Source: Octadecabacter sp. B2R22 (GTDB lineage Bacteria; Pseudomonadota; Alphaproteobacteria; Rhodobacterales; Rhodobacteraceae). From it: a DNA stretch of 64,000 nt. The stretch spans positions 186,001 through 250,000 of the forward strand of contig NZ_JAHKQJ010000010.1 of the NCBI RefSeq assembly GCF_018861045.1, written 5' to 3'. The notes beneath the pieces are model-generated. The model made no database searches, had not been told where the DNA came from, and saw only the letters and a program-made list of their open reading frames with translations. Numbering within the stretch: the stretch's first letter is position 1; every line of letters starts with the position of its first letter. The position numbers were made by a program, and so were the translations under genes. This document shows positions 8,225 through 16,121 of the stretch, piece by piece.

Positions 8225-8404
8225 ATGACCCTTACCGCGCCAGAGACCAAGATCGTCAACCAACGACGCGTGGCCTGCGATGGTGGGACCGGTGGTTTGG
8301 GCCATCCACGTGTCTGGCTGCAGATTCCGCTGAAAGAGGGTTACGTCGAGTGCCCTTATTGCGATTGCAAATATGTCTATGGTGAAGACGCTGACGCGAC
8401 CTGA
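8225..8404 (+). CDS. Zinc-finger CHCC domain protein (NDUFS6-like)
   Basis: This 59-residue protein matches the zf-CHCC family: ACDGGTGGLGHPRVWLQI and VECPYCDCKYVY supply Cys-x8-His and Cys-x2-Cys ligands. The family corresponds to the zinc-binding part of the mitochondrial complex I subunit NDUFS6, and alphaproteobacterial versions are thought to work with complex I. That role here is inferred from the family. The ATG at 8225 follows AAAGG; the frame runs further upstream, but the added residues are not conserved-looking. The next gene begins 12 bases later. Confidence 0.85.
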   Translation: MTLTAPETKIVNQRRVACDGGTGGLGHPRVWLQIPLKEGYVECPYCDCKYVYGEDADAT

Positions 8405-8416
8405 TTTCGGCAACGC

Positions 8417-9100
8417 ATGATCTGGCTGAGGCGACTCCTTCGGGCCATCACTTGGGCGCTTGTTCCATTTCTTTTGTACTTTGGTTTGGCACTACTGGGT
8501 GCGTTTGCCCCACAAAACCCACGCGCAGATGTTGGTGATGCACCCGCGGACCGAGAGATCATCCTTGTCGCGGGACTGATCCACTACGATATCTTACTGC
8601 CTGTGGACGACGCGACGTTGACCAGTTTTGAGTTTTTGGAAGGCGCAGGCGTACCGCTGCGCCACCCTTTGGTGCGTTGGCTTGCGGTTGGATGGGGTAG
8701 CGAGGCCTTTTATACCACGACAGGCAACTATTCGAGCCTGTCTGCCAGCACCGTCATGAAGGCCGCGACGGGTGATGACGGCGTGATGAGGTTTGAAGTC
8801 ACAGGGGCCTTGCCGGTTCACCCCAGATTGCTGCGAATCCGCGTGAGCGAGGCACAGCTCGCGGCTTTGCGGGCCAGCATCCTGTCCGATCTGGACGCTA
8901 CACCGAGGGCTTTGCCTTTGTCCGGTTTTACGCCCACGGATGTCTTCTTTCCTGCTGCGGGGCGGTTCAATGCCCTGCGCACCTGCAATGTCTGGATCAG
9001 TGACAAGCTTTCGGATGCAGGCCTGACGTCTGGCGCATGGACCCCGACACCTTATGCGGTGACAGTATCACTGTGGTGGAACGGGCATTTGACGCGCTAG
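8417..9100 (+). CDS. TIGR02117/DUF2459 family membrane-anchored protein
   Basis: This 227-residue protein has an N-terminal membrane anchor (residues about 8-32, ITWALVPFLLYFGLALLGAF) followed by a periplasmic domain. Recognisable family features are the ILVAGLIHYDILLPV segment, LAVGWGSEAFYTTTG, and the C-terminal FNALRTCNVWISDKLSDAGL and GAWTPTPYAVTVSLWW with a conserved Cys and Asn. The family is widespread in proteobacteria and has no assigned activity. It lies 12 bases after the zinc-finger gene and upstream of polA; co-transcription with the former is likely. Confidence 0.8.
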   Translation: MIWLRRLLRAITWALVPFLLYFGLALLGAFAPQNPRADVGDAPADREIILVAGLIHYDILLPVDDATLTSFEFLEGAGVPLRHPLVRWLAVGWGSEAFYTTTGNYSSLSASTVMKAATGDDGVMRFEVTGALPVHPRLLRIRVSEAQLAALRASILSDLDATPRALPLSGFTPTDVFFPAAGRFNALRTCNVWISDKLSDAGLTSGAWTPTPYAVTVSLWWNGHLTR

Positions 9101-9161
9101 CGGCTTCCATGTCGGGGCCAACCGTGGCACATCGGACGGGTCCATATTTCGGGGGTTCGCA

Positions 9162-11957
9162 ATGGCATTTGGCAAAGGTCACCATCTACATCTGATCGAC
9201 GGGTCGGCATTTATCTTTCGTGCCTATCACGCGTTGCCACCGCTGACGCGCAAATCTGACGGGTTGCCGATTGGTGCTGTGTCCGGCTTCTGCAATATGT
9301 TGCAGCGCTATGTCGAGGGAAACCAAGGCGGCGACGTCACCCATGTTGCAGTGATCTTTGACAAAGGCAGCCACACGTTCCGCAATGATCTTTACGATCA
9401 ATACAAAGCCAACCGTGATGCCATGCCCGAGGATCTGCGCCCGCAAATGCCGCTGACCCGCGATGCGACCCGCGCCTTCAACATTGCCTGCGAAGAAATC
9501 GAAGGTTTTGAGGCCGATGACATTATGGCGACCCTCGCCCGCCAAGCCCGCGAGGCAGGGGGGCGTTGCACGATCATTTCCAGCGACAAGGACCTGATGC
9601 AACTGGTCGGCGGCGGCGTCGTGATGATGGATGCCATGAAAGGCAACCGCGTGATCGACGTAGAAGGCGTAGAAGAAAAATTTGGCGTTGGGCCAGACCG
9701 TGTGATCGATGTGCAAGCCCTCGCTGGCGACAGCGTGGATAACGTTCCAGGTGCACCCGGTATCGGGATTAAGACAGCGGCGCTGTTGATCAATGAATAT
9801 GGCGATCTGGAAACGCTTTTGGATCGCGCCGAAGAAATCAAACAACCCAAACGCCGCCAGACCTTGATCGACAATCGTGCACAAATCGAGCTGTCTAAGC
9901 AGCTCGTCACGTTGGACACTGAAATGGACCTGCCGTTCACTCTGGATGACCTCGAAGTGCGCGACCCTGAACCCGATGTCCTGTTGGAATTCCTTGCTCA
10001 GATGGAATTTCGCACCATCGTTAAACGCATCGCAGAAAAGCTGAACGTCGAGGCGCCAGTGATCGAAGACGCCGTGCAACAACCCACCGCTGAGGACGCG
10101 CCAGAGCTGCCGCCGTTTGACGCAGATAAATACGAATGGGTAAAGGACGCGACAGCGCTTCAAGCGTGGATCGACCGCATCTATGCCCGTGGCTATGTGG
10201 CCGTGGATACCGAAACGACGGGCCTAAACGAAATGGTCGTCGACCTTGTTGGCGTCTCTCTTTGTGTTGAAGCAGGTGAGGCCTGCTACATCCCGTTGAC
10301 CCACAAGGGTGGCGCTGCAGATGATCTGTTTGGTGACGATGAATTGGCCAAAGATCAGATGGATTTTGAGGAATGCCTCGCAATCCTGAAACCGATGCTC
10401 GAAGATGATAGCATCCTCAAGATTTTCCAAAACGCCAAGTATGACTGCAAGATTTTCAAGCGCTTGCTGATCGACGTGGCCCCCATCGACGATACAATGT
10501 TGATGTCTTATGCGATGAATGCTGGCACGCACCGTCACAGCATGGACGTGCTGTCGGAAACGTACTTGGGCCATACGCCGATCCCGATCAAACCGCTGCT
10601 GGGCACTGGTAAATCGGCAATCACCTTTGATCGTGTGGATGTAGCTGAGGCCGTGAAATATGCTGCCGAAGACGCCGACATTACCTTACGACTTTGGCAG
10701 AGCCTTAAACCCCAACTGCACCGCGCTCGCGTTACTTCGGTTTACGAAACCATGGAACGCCCATTGGTTCCTGTGCTGGCTAAGATGGAAATGTCTGGGG
10801 TCAAAGTCGATCGGGATACGCTGTCGCGCATGTCTAATTCGTTCGCCCAGAAAATGGCAGGGCTCGAGGATGAGCTTTACGAACTGGCTGGTGAAAAATT
10901 TAACGTTGGTTCCCCCGCGCAGGTCGGTGAAATCCTGTTTGAAAAGATGGGGCTTGAGGGCGGAAAAAAAGGTAAAACGGGGAAATATTCCACCGGTGCC
11001 GATATCCTCGAAGACCTTGCTACGGAACATGAATTTCCGGCCCGTGTGCTGGACTGGCGGTCTTTGTCGAAGCTGAAATCGACCTACACGGACGCGTTGC
11101 AAACCCACATAAACGCCGAAACAGGGCGGGTGCACACGTCCTATTCTATTACGGGCGCCAACACTGGGCGGTTGTCGTCGACGGAACCAAACCTGCAAAA
11201 CATCCCGATCCGCACAGAAGAAGGCCGCAAAATTCGCGAAGCTTTTGTCGCTGAAGAGGGCAAGACACTTGTAGCGCTCGACTATTCCCAGATCGAACTG
11301 CGCATTCTTGCCCATGTCGCCAATATCGAAACTTTGAAACAAGCCTTCCGTGACGGCCACGACATCCACGCGATGACCGCGAGCGAGATGTTCAATGTTC
11401 CGCTGGATGAAATGACGTCAGATGTGCGCCGTCAGGCCAAGGCGATCAACTTTGGTGTGATCTACGGCATCAGTGGCTTTGGCCTTGCGCGCAATCTTCG
11501 CATCCCACGTGCCGAAGCGCAGGGCTTTATTGACCGCTACTTTGAACGCTTCCCCGGCATCCGTACCTTCATGGATGACACGGTGGCCTTCGCCAAAGAA
11601 CACAACCGCGTTGAAACCCTGTTCGGCCGTAAAATCCACACACCGGAAATCAATGCCAAAGGCCCCGGCGCAGGGTTCGCCAAACGTGCGGCGATCAACG
11701 CCCCGATCCAAGGCACCGCCGCCGACGTCATCCGCCGCGCCATGATCCGCATGGACGACGCGATTGCGCACTTACCCGCCAAAATGCTGTTGCAGGTTCA
11801 CGACGAACTGGTGTTTGAAGTCGACAAAGACGCAGCCGATGATCTGATCGTGGTCGCCAAAAGTGTCATGGAAAATGCGGCCAACCCCGTGGTGAAATTC
11901 GACGTACCGCTGGTTGTCGATGCGGGGACGGGGGCGACGTGGGCGGAAGCGCACTAA
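9162..11957 (+). CDS. polA: DNA polymerase I
   Basis: This 931-residue protein has all three domains. Residues 1-300 are the 5'-3' exonuclease (HLIDGSAFIFRAYHALPP, GFEADDIMATLA, DNVPGAPGIGIKTAA). The 3'-5' proofreading domain begins near 330 and is intact, with the catalytic DTE in AVDTETTGLNE (about residue 348). The polymerase domain has motif A DYSQIELRILAH (about 706), motif B RRQAKAINFGVIYG (about 760) and motif C QVHDELVFEV (about 878). It acts in Okazaki fragment maturation and excision repair. Length matches family norms. The start at 9162 is preceded by GGGGG; no alternative is better. Confidence 0.97.
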   Translation: MAFGKGHHLHLIDGSAFIFRAYHALPPLTRKSDGLPIGAVSGFCNMLQRYVEGNQGGDVTHVAVIFDKGSHTFRNDLYDQYKANRDAMPEDLRPQMPLTRDATRAFNIACEEIEGFEADDIMATLARQAREAGGRCTIISSDKDLMQLVGGGVVMMDAMKGNRVIDVEGVEEKFGVGPDRVIDVQALAGDSVDNVPGAPGIGIKTAALLINEYGDLETLLDRAEEIKQPKRRQTLIDNRAQIELSKQLVTLDTEMDLPFTLDDLEVRDPEPDVLLEFLAQMEFRTIVKRIAEKLNVEAPVIEDAVQQPTAEDAPELPPFDADKYEWVKDATALQAWIDRIYARGYVAVDTETTGLNEMVVDLVGVSLCVEAGEACYIPLTHKGGAADDLFGDDELAKDQMDFEECLAILKPMLEDDSILKIFQNAKYDCKIFKRLLIDVAPIDDTMLMSYAMNAGTHRHSMDVLSETYLGHTPIPIKPLLGTGKSAITFDRVDVAEAVKYAAEDADITLRLWQSLKPQLHRARVTSVYETMERPLVPVLAKMEMSGVKVDRDTLSRMSNSFAQKMAGLEDELYELAGEKFNVGSPAQVGEILFEKMGLEGGKKGKTGKYSTGADILEDLATEHEFPARVLDWRSLSKLKSTYTDALQTHINAETGRVHTSYSITGANTGRLSSTEPNLQNIPIRTEEGRKIREAFVAEEGKTLVALDYSQIELRILAHVANIETLKQAFRDGHDIHAMTASEMFNVPLDEMTSDVRRQAKAINFGVIYGISGFGLARNLRIPRAEAQGFIDRYFERFPGIRTFMDDTVAFAKEHNRVETLFGRKIHTPEINAKGPGAGFAKRAAINAPIQGTAADVIRRAMIRMDDAIAHLPAKMLLQVHDELVFEVDKDAADDLIVVAKSVMENAANPVVKFDVPLVVDAGTGATWAEAH

Positions 11958-11961
11958 GGAT

Positions 11962-12010
11962 GAATGTCCGCTATGCGGGACTTTTCCGCCATTCAATTTT
12001 CTAAATTGAA
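11962..12010. repeat. Intergenic GAATGTCCGC motif and AT-rich hairpin after polA
   Basis: GAATGTCCGC at 11,962 is the inverse of the GCGGACATTC motifs at 12,666 and 12,711. It is followed by a perfect 8-bp hairpin, TTCAATTT (11,992-11,999) and AAATTGAA (12,003-12,010), with a 3-base loop. There is no T-tract after it, so terminator function is doubtful. Confidence 0.4.
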
Positions 12011-12068
12011 CGGCTGCTTTGGCGTTCTATCAGTTGTTATAATGATCCAGCTATTCTAACATTTAACG

Positions 12069-12635
12069 ATGCGCGCATCTGACCAACCCAACTCTTTCGT
12101 GTCCTTGAGATCGTATTTATTGGTCGCGTTTGCCGCAATCTTGATTTCCTCATGCTCCCCACCTGAGGATTCGGCCTCGATAGTGTCGCCCTTGATGCTA
12201 AGCTCTTGCTCTGGAACCAAGGCCTATTCAAAAATCGTGTTTGATTTTGAAGAGCCCTGGATGGATGAATACACATTTTGGGTCGAGAAAATTGTGGCTC
12301 CTGATGCATCAGTGGAGATCGGTGGACTACGATTTGGAAGCGGTAATGATCAATCTGCATCGGTCAGAATGCTTGATCGAAGTGGCTCCTGCATTTTTCA
12401 GATCGAAGCATTTTCTCTTCGAGCAACGTCGGTGCAGCTGTTCGTCGAGACCTTTGAAGGAACAGGGGGGCCTGACCCGTCTATTTCAATGGCTTTTGAT
12501 CTCGTCAATACGGCTGACTTTGAGTTTGATTTATCAGAGTTAGTGCTCGTCGGTGTCACCGTTCGTGAGAATGGTAAGGGGGCAACTCACTACACATTCG
12601 TTGTTGCTGGTGGTGAAATTCTCTCCGAGGAATGA
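12069..12635 (+). CDS. Uncharacterised lipoprotein
   Basis: This 188-residue protein has a signal sequence (residues 13-29, LRSYLLVAFAAILISSC) ending in a lipobox-like ISSC, so lipid anchoring is predicted. The mature part is acidic and probably beta-rich (YSKIVFDFEEPWMDEYTFWVEKI, ASVEIGGLRFGSG). I do not recognise a family. No good ribosome site precedes the ATG. Base composition is visibly more AT-rich than polA, and the gene is bracketed by copies of the GCGGACATTC motif (inverted at 11,962, direct at 12,666 and 12,711). This suggests it arrived as a separate unit. Confidence 0.6.
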   Translation: MRASDQPNSFVSLRSYLLVAFAAILISSCSPPEDSASIVSPLMLSSCSGTKAYSKIVFDFEEPWMDEYTFWVEKIVAPDASVEIGGLRFGSGNDQSASVRMLDRSGSCIFQIEAFSLRATSVQLFVETFEGTGGPDPSISMAFDLVNTADFEFDLSELVLVGVTVRENGKGATHYTFVVAGGEILSEE

Positions 12636-12665
12636 ACAAGGTCTGTGGTGCTGTCCCTGACGAAA

Positions 12666-12722
12666 GCGGACATTCGCCCAACGCGCAGCATCCGTCACTC
12701 TGGGCTCATTGCGGACATTCGC
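12666..12722. repeat. Two direct copies of GCGGACATTCGC
   Basis: GCGGACATTCGC occurs at 12,666-12,677 and again at 12,711-12,722, in the 143-base gap between the lipoprotein and the convergent DUF1127-like gene. A third, inverted copy of the core is at 11,962-11,971. Similar degenerate stretches (AAAGCAGACATT near 34,213, AGCGGACAT near 34,444) occur in later gene-free regions. Confidence 0.6.
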
Positions 12723-12778
12723 ACTCTTGCGCTAAAGCACTACGGAAACTCAGGCACTTGAATAAGACTTGCTCGCGC

Positions 12779-13000
12779 TTAGCGCTGTGGCTCTACTGAA
12801 AACACCGCTTCAATCGCTTCAGCACGATCCATGCCTGCTTCTTCGAGTTCGCGGTCAGACATCTCAGCGACACGTGTCGCGGCCTGCGCCATGGATACTG
12901 CTTCGGCAAGGGTGCTCAGCGCATTGCCAATTGCAACGAATGGTCGCGCAAGAAATGGGCGGCCGTTCGGTGTATTAATAGTCGTGTTGGCATATGCCAT
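12779..13000 (-). CDS. DUF1127-like small protein
   Basis: This 73-residue protein opens with MAYANTTINTPNGRPFL, a start typical of small roseobacter DUF1127-type proteins. Its C-terminal part, MSDRELEEAGMDRAEAIEAVF, resembles the family motif 'LSDREL.DIGL.R..I'. Members are small, Arg-poor to Arg-rich proteins implicated in RNA-related and phosphate/stress regulation in some alphaproteobacteria; no role is known for this one. The ATG at 13,000 follows GGAG by seven bases, so the longer open frame upstream is rejected. Confidence 0.7.
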   Translation of the reverse strand: MAYANTTINTPNGRPFLARPFVAIGNALSTLAEAVSMAQAATRVAEMSDRELEEAGMDRAEAIEAVFSVEPQR

Positions 13001-13114
13001 TGGAGAACTCCGTTTTTCGTTCGGGTTTCTCCTCCCTGATCGTAGAATAGGCCGCCGCCTTACGAATGAGCACCCCCAAATCAGGGTGGCCAATATGTCT
13101 AAAATGCATGGCGG

Positions 13115-13156
13115 AAAAAATATAACGGGCGTGCTGAGGGAGGTCAGCACGCCCGT
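13115..13156 (-). terminator. Strong Rho-independent terminator downstream of hsp20
   Basis: Perfect arms CGGGCGTGCTGA (13,126-13,137) and TCAGCACGCCCG (13,144-13,155) have a 6-base loop and one more A-T pair at the base. On the minus strand the stem is followed by TATATTTTTT (the A-run 13,115-13,120). It lies 126 bases after the hsp20 stop, in the correct orientation. Confidence 0.85.
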
Positions 13157-13202
13157 GTCGTCTTGGGAGGAGACGTTAGGTTCGTCGAATTGTTAAGAAT
13201 GT

Positions 13203-13249
13203 GTCGCCAATCGCTGCCTCTCACCTTCGGTTTGAACGCGATTGGCGAC
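13203..13249. other. 12-bp inverted repeat between hsp20 and its terminator
   Basis: Arms GTCGCCAATCGC (13,203-13,214) and GCGATTGGCGAC (13,238-13,249) are perfectly complementary around a 23-base loop. It sits 33 bases past the hsp20 stop codon and before the canonical terminator at 13,115-13,156. It lacks a T-tract, so it may be an mRNA 3'-end stabiliser or part of a small RNA. Confidence 0.6.
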
Positions 13250-13281
13250 CCGATTTCTTAATTAGTCGCAATTCAACGTGA

Positions 13282-13752
13282 TTAGTTGACCTTGTCGCCT
13301 TCGATCACGTCTTGTTCGACCTTGGGGGCCGTCGCGATCTCGATGCGGCGCGGTTTCAGCGCTTCTGGCACTTCGCGGGTCAGGTCGATATGGAGCATGC
13401 CGTTTTCATGGGCTGCACCTGTGACCTTTACGTGGTCGGCCAGATGGAACCGTCGGCTAAACGCGCGGGTGGCGATGCCACGGTGCAAATAGGTCCGCTC
13501 AACCGTGTCTTCTTCGGCCTTCTTGGCAGAGACATGAAGGGCGTTCTGTTTCACTTCGACGTGCAGATCGGCCTCAGAAAAACCAGCAACGGCGATGGAA
13601 ATGCGCCAGCTGTCATCTGCGGTTTTCTCGATGTTGTAGGGCGGGTAGCTTTGGCTGCCTTGGTCATTGCTCAGAATGCGGTCCATCATGTCTGTGATCT
13701 GGTCGAAACCGACAGTGGCACGGTGCAGTGGGGCTAAATCAAACGTACGCAT
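13282..13752 (-). CDS. Small heat-shock protein, Hsp20/IbpA family
   Basis: This 156-residue protein has a central alpha-crystallin domain (residues about 38-135). It starts with SYPPYNIEKTADDSWRISIA, as in E. coli IbpA/IbpB, continues through AVAGFSEADLHVEVKQNALHV and ends in NGMLHIDLTREVPEALKPRRI, including the hydrophobic beta-strand used for dimer packing. It binds unfolding proteins without ATP and hands them to DnaK/ClpB. Ribosome site AAAGGA precedes the ATG by six bases and is itself locked in the hairpin of the ROSE-like leader. Transcription appears to start from the sigma-32-type promoter at 13,852-13,880. Confidence 0.93.
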   Translation of the reverse strand: MRTFDLAPLHRATVGFDQITDMMDRILSNDQGSQSYPPYNIEKTADDSWRISIAVAGFSEADLHVEVKQNALHVSAKKAEEDTVERTYLHRGIATRAFSRRFHLADHVKVTGAAHENGMLHIDLTREVPEALKPRRIEIATAPKVEQDVIEGDKVN

Positions 13753-13845
13753 AGTGTATCCTTTTCAAAGCGATAACGATGTAGTGTGCCGTCCCGAATG
13801 GGCACGACAGCGGTGGTTACGGGACCCATCATTGGCATCCCGATG
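13753..13845 (-). promoter_or_regulatory. ROSE-like RNA thermometer in the hsp20 5' leader
   Basis: On the minus strand the last hairpin before the hsp20 start (13,757-13,775) reads TATCGCTTTGAAAAGGATA. TATC and CTTT pair with AAAG and GATA, leaving a single bulged G. This reproduces the defining ROSE feature: UCGCU (consensus U-Y-GCU) opposite the AGGA of the ribosome site with one unpaired G. Upstream, GTGCC/GGCAC and CGGGA/TCCCG can form further stems, as in the multi-hairpin ROSE leaders of rhizobial hsp and enterobacterial ibpA genes. Melting on heat would free the ribosome site. Predicted from sequence only. Confidence 0.75.
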
Positions 13846-13851
13846 TGTATT

Positions 13852-13880
13852 ATTTGGGGGGCAGTTGTGCAGGTTTCAAG
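13852..13880 (-). promoter_or_regulatory. Sigma-32 (RpoH)-type promoter of hsp20
   Basis: On the minus strand, CTTGAAA (13,874-13,880) is followed after 12 bases by CCCCCCAAAT (13,852-13,861). This fits the heat-shock consensus CTTGAAA-N11..16-CCCCATNT. It would give a leader of about 90 bases, the size needed for the ROSE-like structure. Confidence 0.7.
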
Positions 13881-13896
13881 ACCTGCGGACGCGCAA

Positions 13897-14709
13897 CTAG
13901 GGGCGTACGAACAAAGCGCCTGTGTTGGCGCGTTCACCGGGGCGGATAACCCGCGCGCTGGCAGGGGGCGTCGAAAACAACCCGCGCCCTTCTTCCAAGG
14001 CCAGACGCAACACGGCAATCGGTTCCGCAAGGTCCATGCCCAACGCAACTTTGTCCCCGTCCATTTCCGCCATGGCTGAAACGACCGAAACCAGGCGCGG
14101 AACGCCGTCTTCGGATCGGAAGATCGGCGCGCCGGAACTGCCAAAATCCACATCGCAATCCATGATCAAAACACCGTCTTGTTGTCCCAATACATTGCAG
14201 ACTTCTTGCAGGGACGGGGCATCGGAACGGTCTTGCGCATAAGACACAACGCCGACTTCAGTTCCGCGGCGCAAAGAGCTTGATATTTCGAACGGTTCCA
14301 CGCGGCTTGTGCGGATCGGCTGCGACAACTGCAACAGCGCTACGTCATAGCGGACATGTTCGGGCCTTGCGTCGCCTGTGTGCTCATAAGACGGGTGCAC
14401 AACTGCGCTACGTACTTGGCGCGTGGCCTCTGGGCGGCCACCACGAAGCCCCGCAAGGAATTCCACACGGGACGGATCAACAGGTGACCCTGTGCCTTTA
14501 TCAAACATGCAGTGGGCCGCCGTCAGCACCAGATCAGGGGCAATCAGTGCCCCAGTGCAAAACCCTTTGCCATCAATGTCCAAACGTCCCACGGCTTCCC
14601 AACCACGAGCATCCACACCCGAAGAAAGCTCCTGAAGAGCGGTGGTCTGAGCCATGGCTGTAACGCTGGAAAAGGCCAGCATAGCCAAGGAAAGCAGGGT
14701 TTTTCGCAT
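13897..14709 (-). CDS. Secreted trypsin-like serine protease
   Basis: This 270-residue protein has a signal peptide MRKTLLSLAMLAFSSVTAMA. Its chymotrypsin-fold catalytic triad is His in VLTAAHCMF (about residue 67), Asp in RYDVALLQL (about 124) and Ser in DVDFGSSGAPIF (about 192), with the oxyanion-hole GxSG. Cysteines near His and Ser suggest disulphides. It is predicted to be periplasmic or secreted, and no substrate is known. A second, diverged S1 protease is encoded at 37,579-38,304. The upstream region is the 89-base gap after glcF, so it may be read from its own promoter. Confidence 0.9.
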   Translation of the reverse strand: MRKTLLSLAMLAFSSVTAMAQTTALQELSSGVDARGWEAVGRLDIDGKGFCTGALIAPDLVLTAAHCMFDKGTGSPVDPSRVEFLAGLRGGRPEATRQVRSAVVHPSYEHTGDARPEHVRYDVALLQLSQPIRTSRVEPFEISSSLRRGTEVGVVSYAQDRSDAPSLQEVCNVLGQQDGVLIMDCDVDFGSSGAPIFRSEDGVPRLVSVVSAMAEMDGDKVALGMDLAEPIAVLRLALEEGRGLFSTPPASARVIRPGERANTGALFVRP

Positions 14710-14798
14710 TGGGTGCCTCGGTTGATTTGCCCCGAAATACCCAGAGACTGCGGCACAAATGTGGCAACGTTTACCGTTTCTTAATGTCGCAAGGGCGC

Positions 14799-16118
14799 TT
14801 AGCGCAGGATTGGAACCGCTGACATTGTGTCACGGCCGGCACTCAGGGCAGGCGGTTTCGGCCCGCCCGTTGCCCAATCCAAAAGCTCAACCGTGTGCAC
14901 GATAGGGACTTCGGTTCCTCCGCCGATCTGCATCATGCAGCCAATGTTACCTGCCGCGATAATGTCGGGATTCACGGCCTCCAACGTTTGCACCTTGCGG
15001 GTTTTGAGCTGCTTGGAAATCTCGGGTTGCATCAAGTTGTATGTTCCGGCCGATCCACAGCACAAATGGCTGTCTGCGGGTTCGGCCACCTTGAACCCCA
15101 CGCGGCGCAACAGGTCCTTCGGGAAGGTCTTGATCTGCTGTCCATGCTGCAACGAACAGGCCGCATGATAGGCGACAGTCATATCAGGTGCGCCGCCTTC
15201 GGGCAGGCCCAGTTTCATCAAGATTTCGGACACATCCATCGCAATATCCGCGACCGCCTGTGCCTCGCTCGCAAGGTCGGATTCACGGAACATATGGCCG
15301 TAATCCTTGACGGTCGTGCCGCAGCCGGACGTGTTGATCACAATCGCGTCCAACCCACCGTCCTGCATTTCACGGGTCCACGCCTTAATGTTCTTTGCCG
15401 CCGCCGCGTGGCTCTCGTCTGCCTTGCCCATGTGGTGGGTCAACGCCCCACAACAGCCAGCACCCTTCGCCACGACAACCTCAGCGCCCATGCGCGTGAG
15501 CAACCGGATGGTGGCGTCGTTGATATCCGTGTTCAGCGCCTTTTGTGCGCACCCCGTCATCAACGCCACGCGCATCTTCTTTTGCGTGCTCGGGAAGGTT
15601 TGCGGATCATCGTTTCGCGACACAGGGGGGATGGTCTTGGGCGCCATCTCCAGCATCGCGCGCAACCGCGCATCGGGCATGAACCGCGCAAAAGGTCGCC
15701 CAATCTTAGCCCCAAGCAGCGCCACGCGGAACCGCGTTGGGTATGGCAAAATGCGCGCTAAAACCCAACGAAGTGCGCGATCACTCAGGGGGCGTTTGTA
15801 GTTGTTTTCAATGTATTCGCGGGCATGATCGACCAGATGCATGTAGTGCACGCCACTGGGGCACGTGCTCATGCAGGCAAGGCAGGACAGACACCGATCA
15901 ATGTGTTTTACGGTCTTTTCATCGGGCACACGCTCGTTTTCCAGCATGTCCTTGATCAGATAGATCCGACCACGCGGGCTGTCCAATTCGTCGCCCAAAA
16001 CCTGATAGGTCGGACAGGTCGCCGTGCAAAATCCGCAATGAACGCAAGCCCGCAAAATCTCGTTTGCCCGCGCGGTGCCTGCGTCTTTTAGCTGTTCATC
16101 GGTGAATGTGGTTTGCAT
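14799..16118 (-). CDS. glcF: Glycolate oxidase iron-sulfur subunit GlcF
   Basis: This 439-residue protein has two [4Fe-4S] motifs: CVHCGFCTATCPTYQ (about residue 26) and CLSCLACMSTCPSGV (about 78). They are followed by two cysteine-rich CCG domains (GCAQKALNTDINDA...GAGCCGALTHHMG and HAACSLQHGQQ...LCCGSAGTYNL). It passes electrons from the FAD subunits GlcD/GlcE to the respiratory chain during glycolate-to-glyoxylate oxidation. It is the last gene of the glc operon, three bases after the small membrane protein. Confidence 0.95.
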   Translation of the reverse strand: MQTTFTDEQLKDAGTARANEILRACVHCGFCTATCPTYQVLGDELDSPRGRIYLIKDMLENERVPDEKTVKHIDRCLSCLACMSTCPSGVHYMHLVDHAREYIENNYKRPLSDRALRWVLARILPYPTRFRVALLGAKIGRPFARFMPDARLRAMLEMAPKTIPPVSRNDDPQTFPSTQKKMRVALMTGCAQKALNTDINDATIRLLTRMGAEVVVAKGAGCCGALTHHMGKADESHAAAAKNIKAWTREMQDGGLDAIVINTSGCGTTVKDYGHMFRESDLASEAQAVADIAMDVSEILMKLGLPEGGAPDMTVAYHAACSLQHGQQIKTFPKDLLRRVGFKVAEPADSHLCCGSAGTYNLMQPEISKQLKTRKVQTLEAVNPDIIAAGNIGCMMQIGGGTEVPIVHTVELLDWATGGPKPPALSAGRDTMSAVPILR

Positions 16119-16121
16119 GGA

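Noticed and set aside
8132-8413. N-terminal extension of the ABC ATPase
   Set aside because: It would run antisense through the supported zinc-finger gene and shows no ABC similarity.
9186-10163. 325-codon open frame antisense to polA
   Set aside because: It lies wholly opposite the conserved 5'-exonuclease part of polA, has no family features and reflects third-position GC bias.
14895-15761. 288-codon open frame antisense to glcF
   Set aside because: It mirrors conserved Fe-S cluster and CCG motifs of glcF on the other strand; no ribosome site or recognisable domain.
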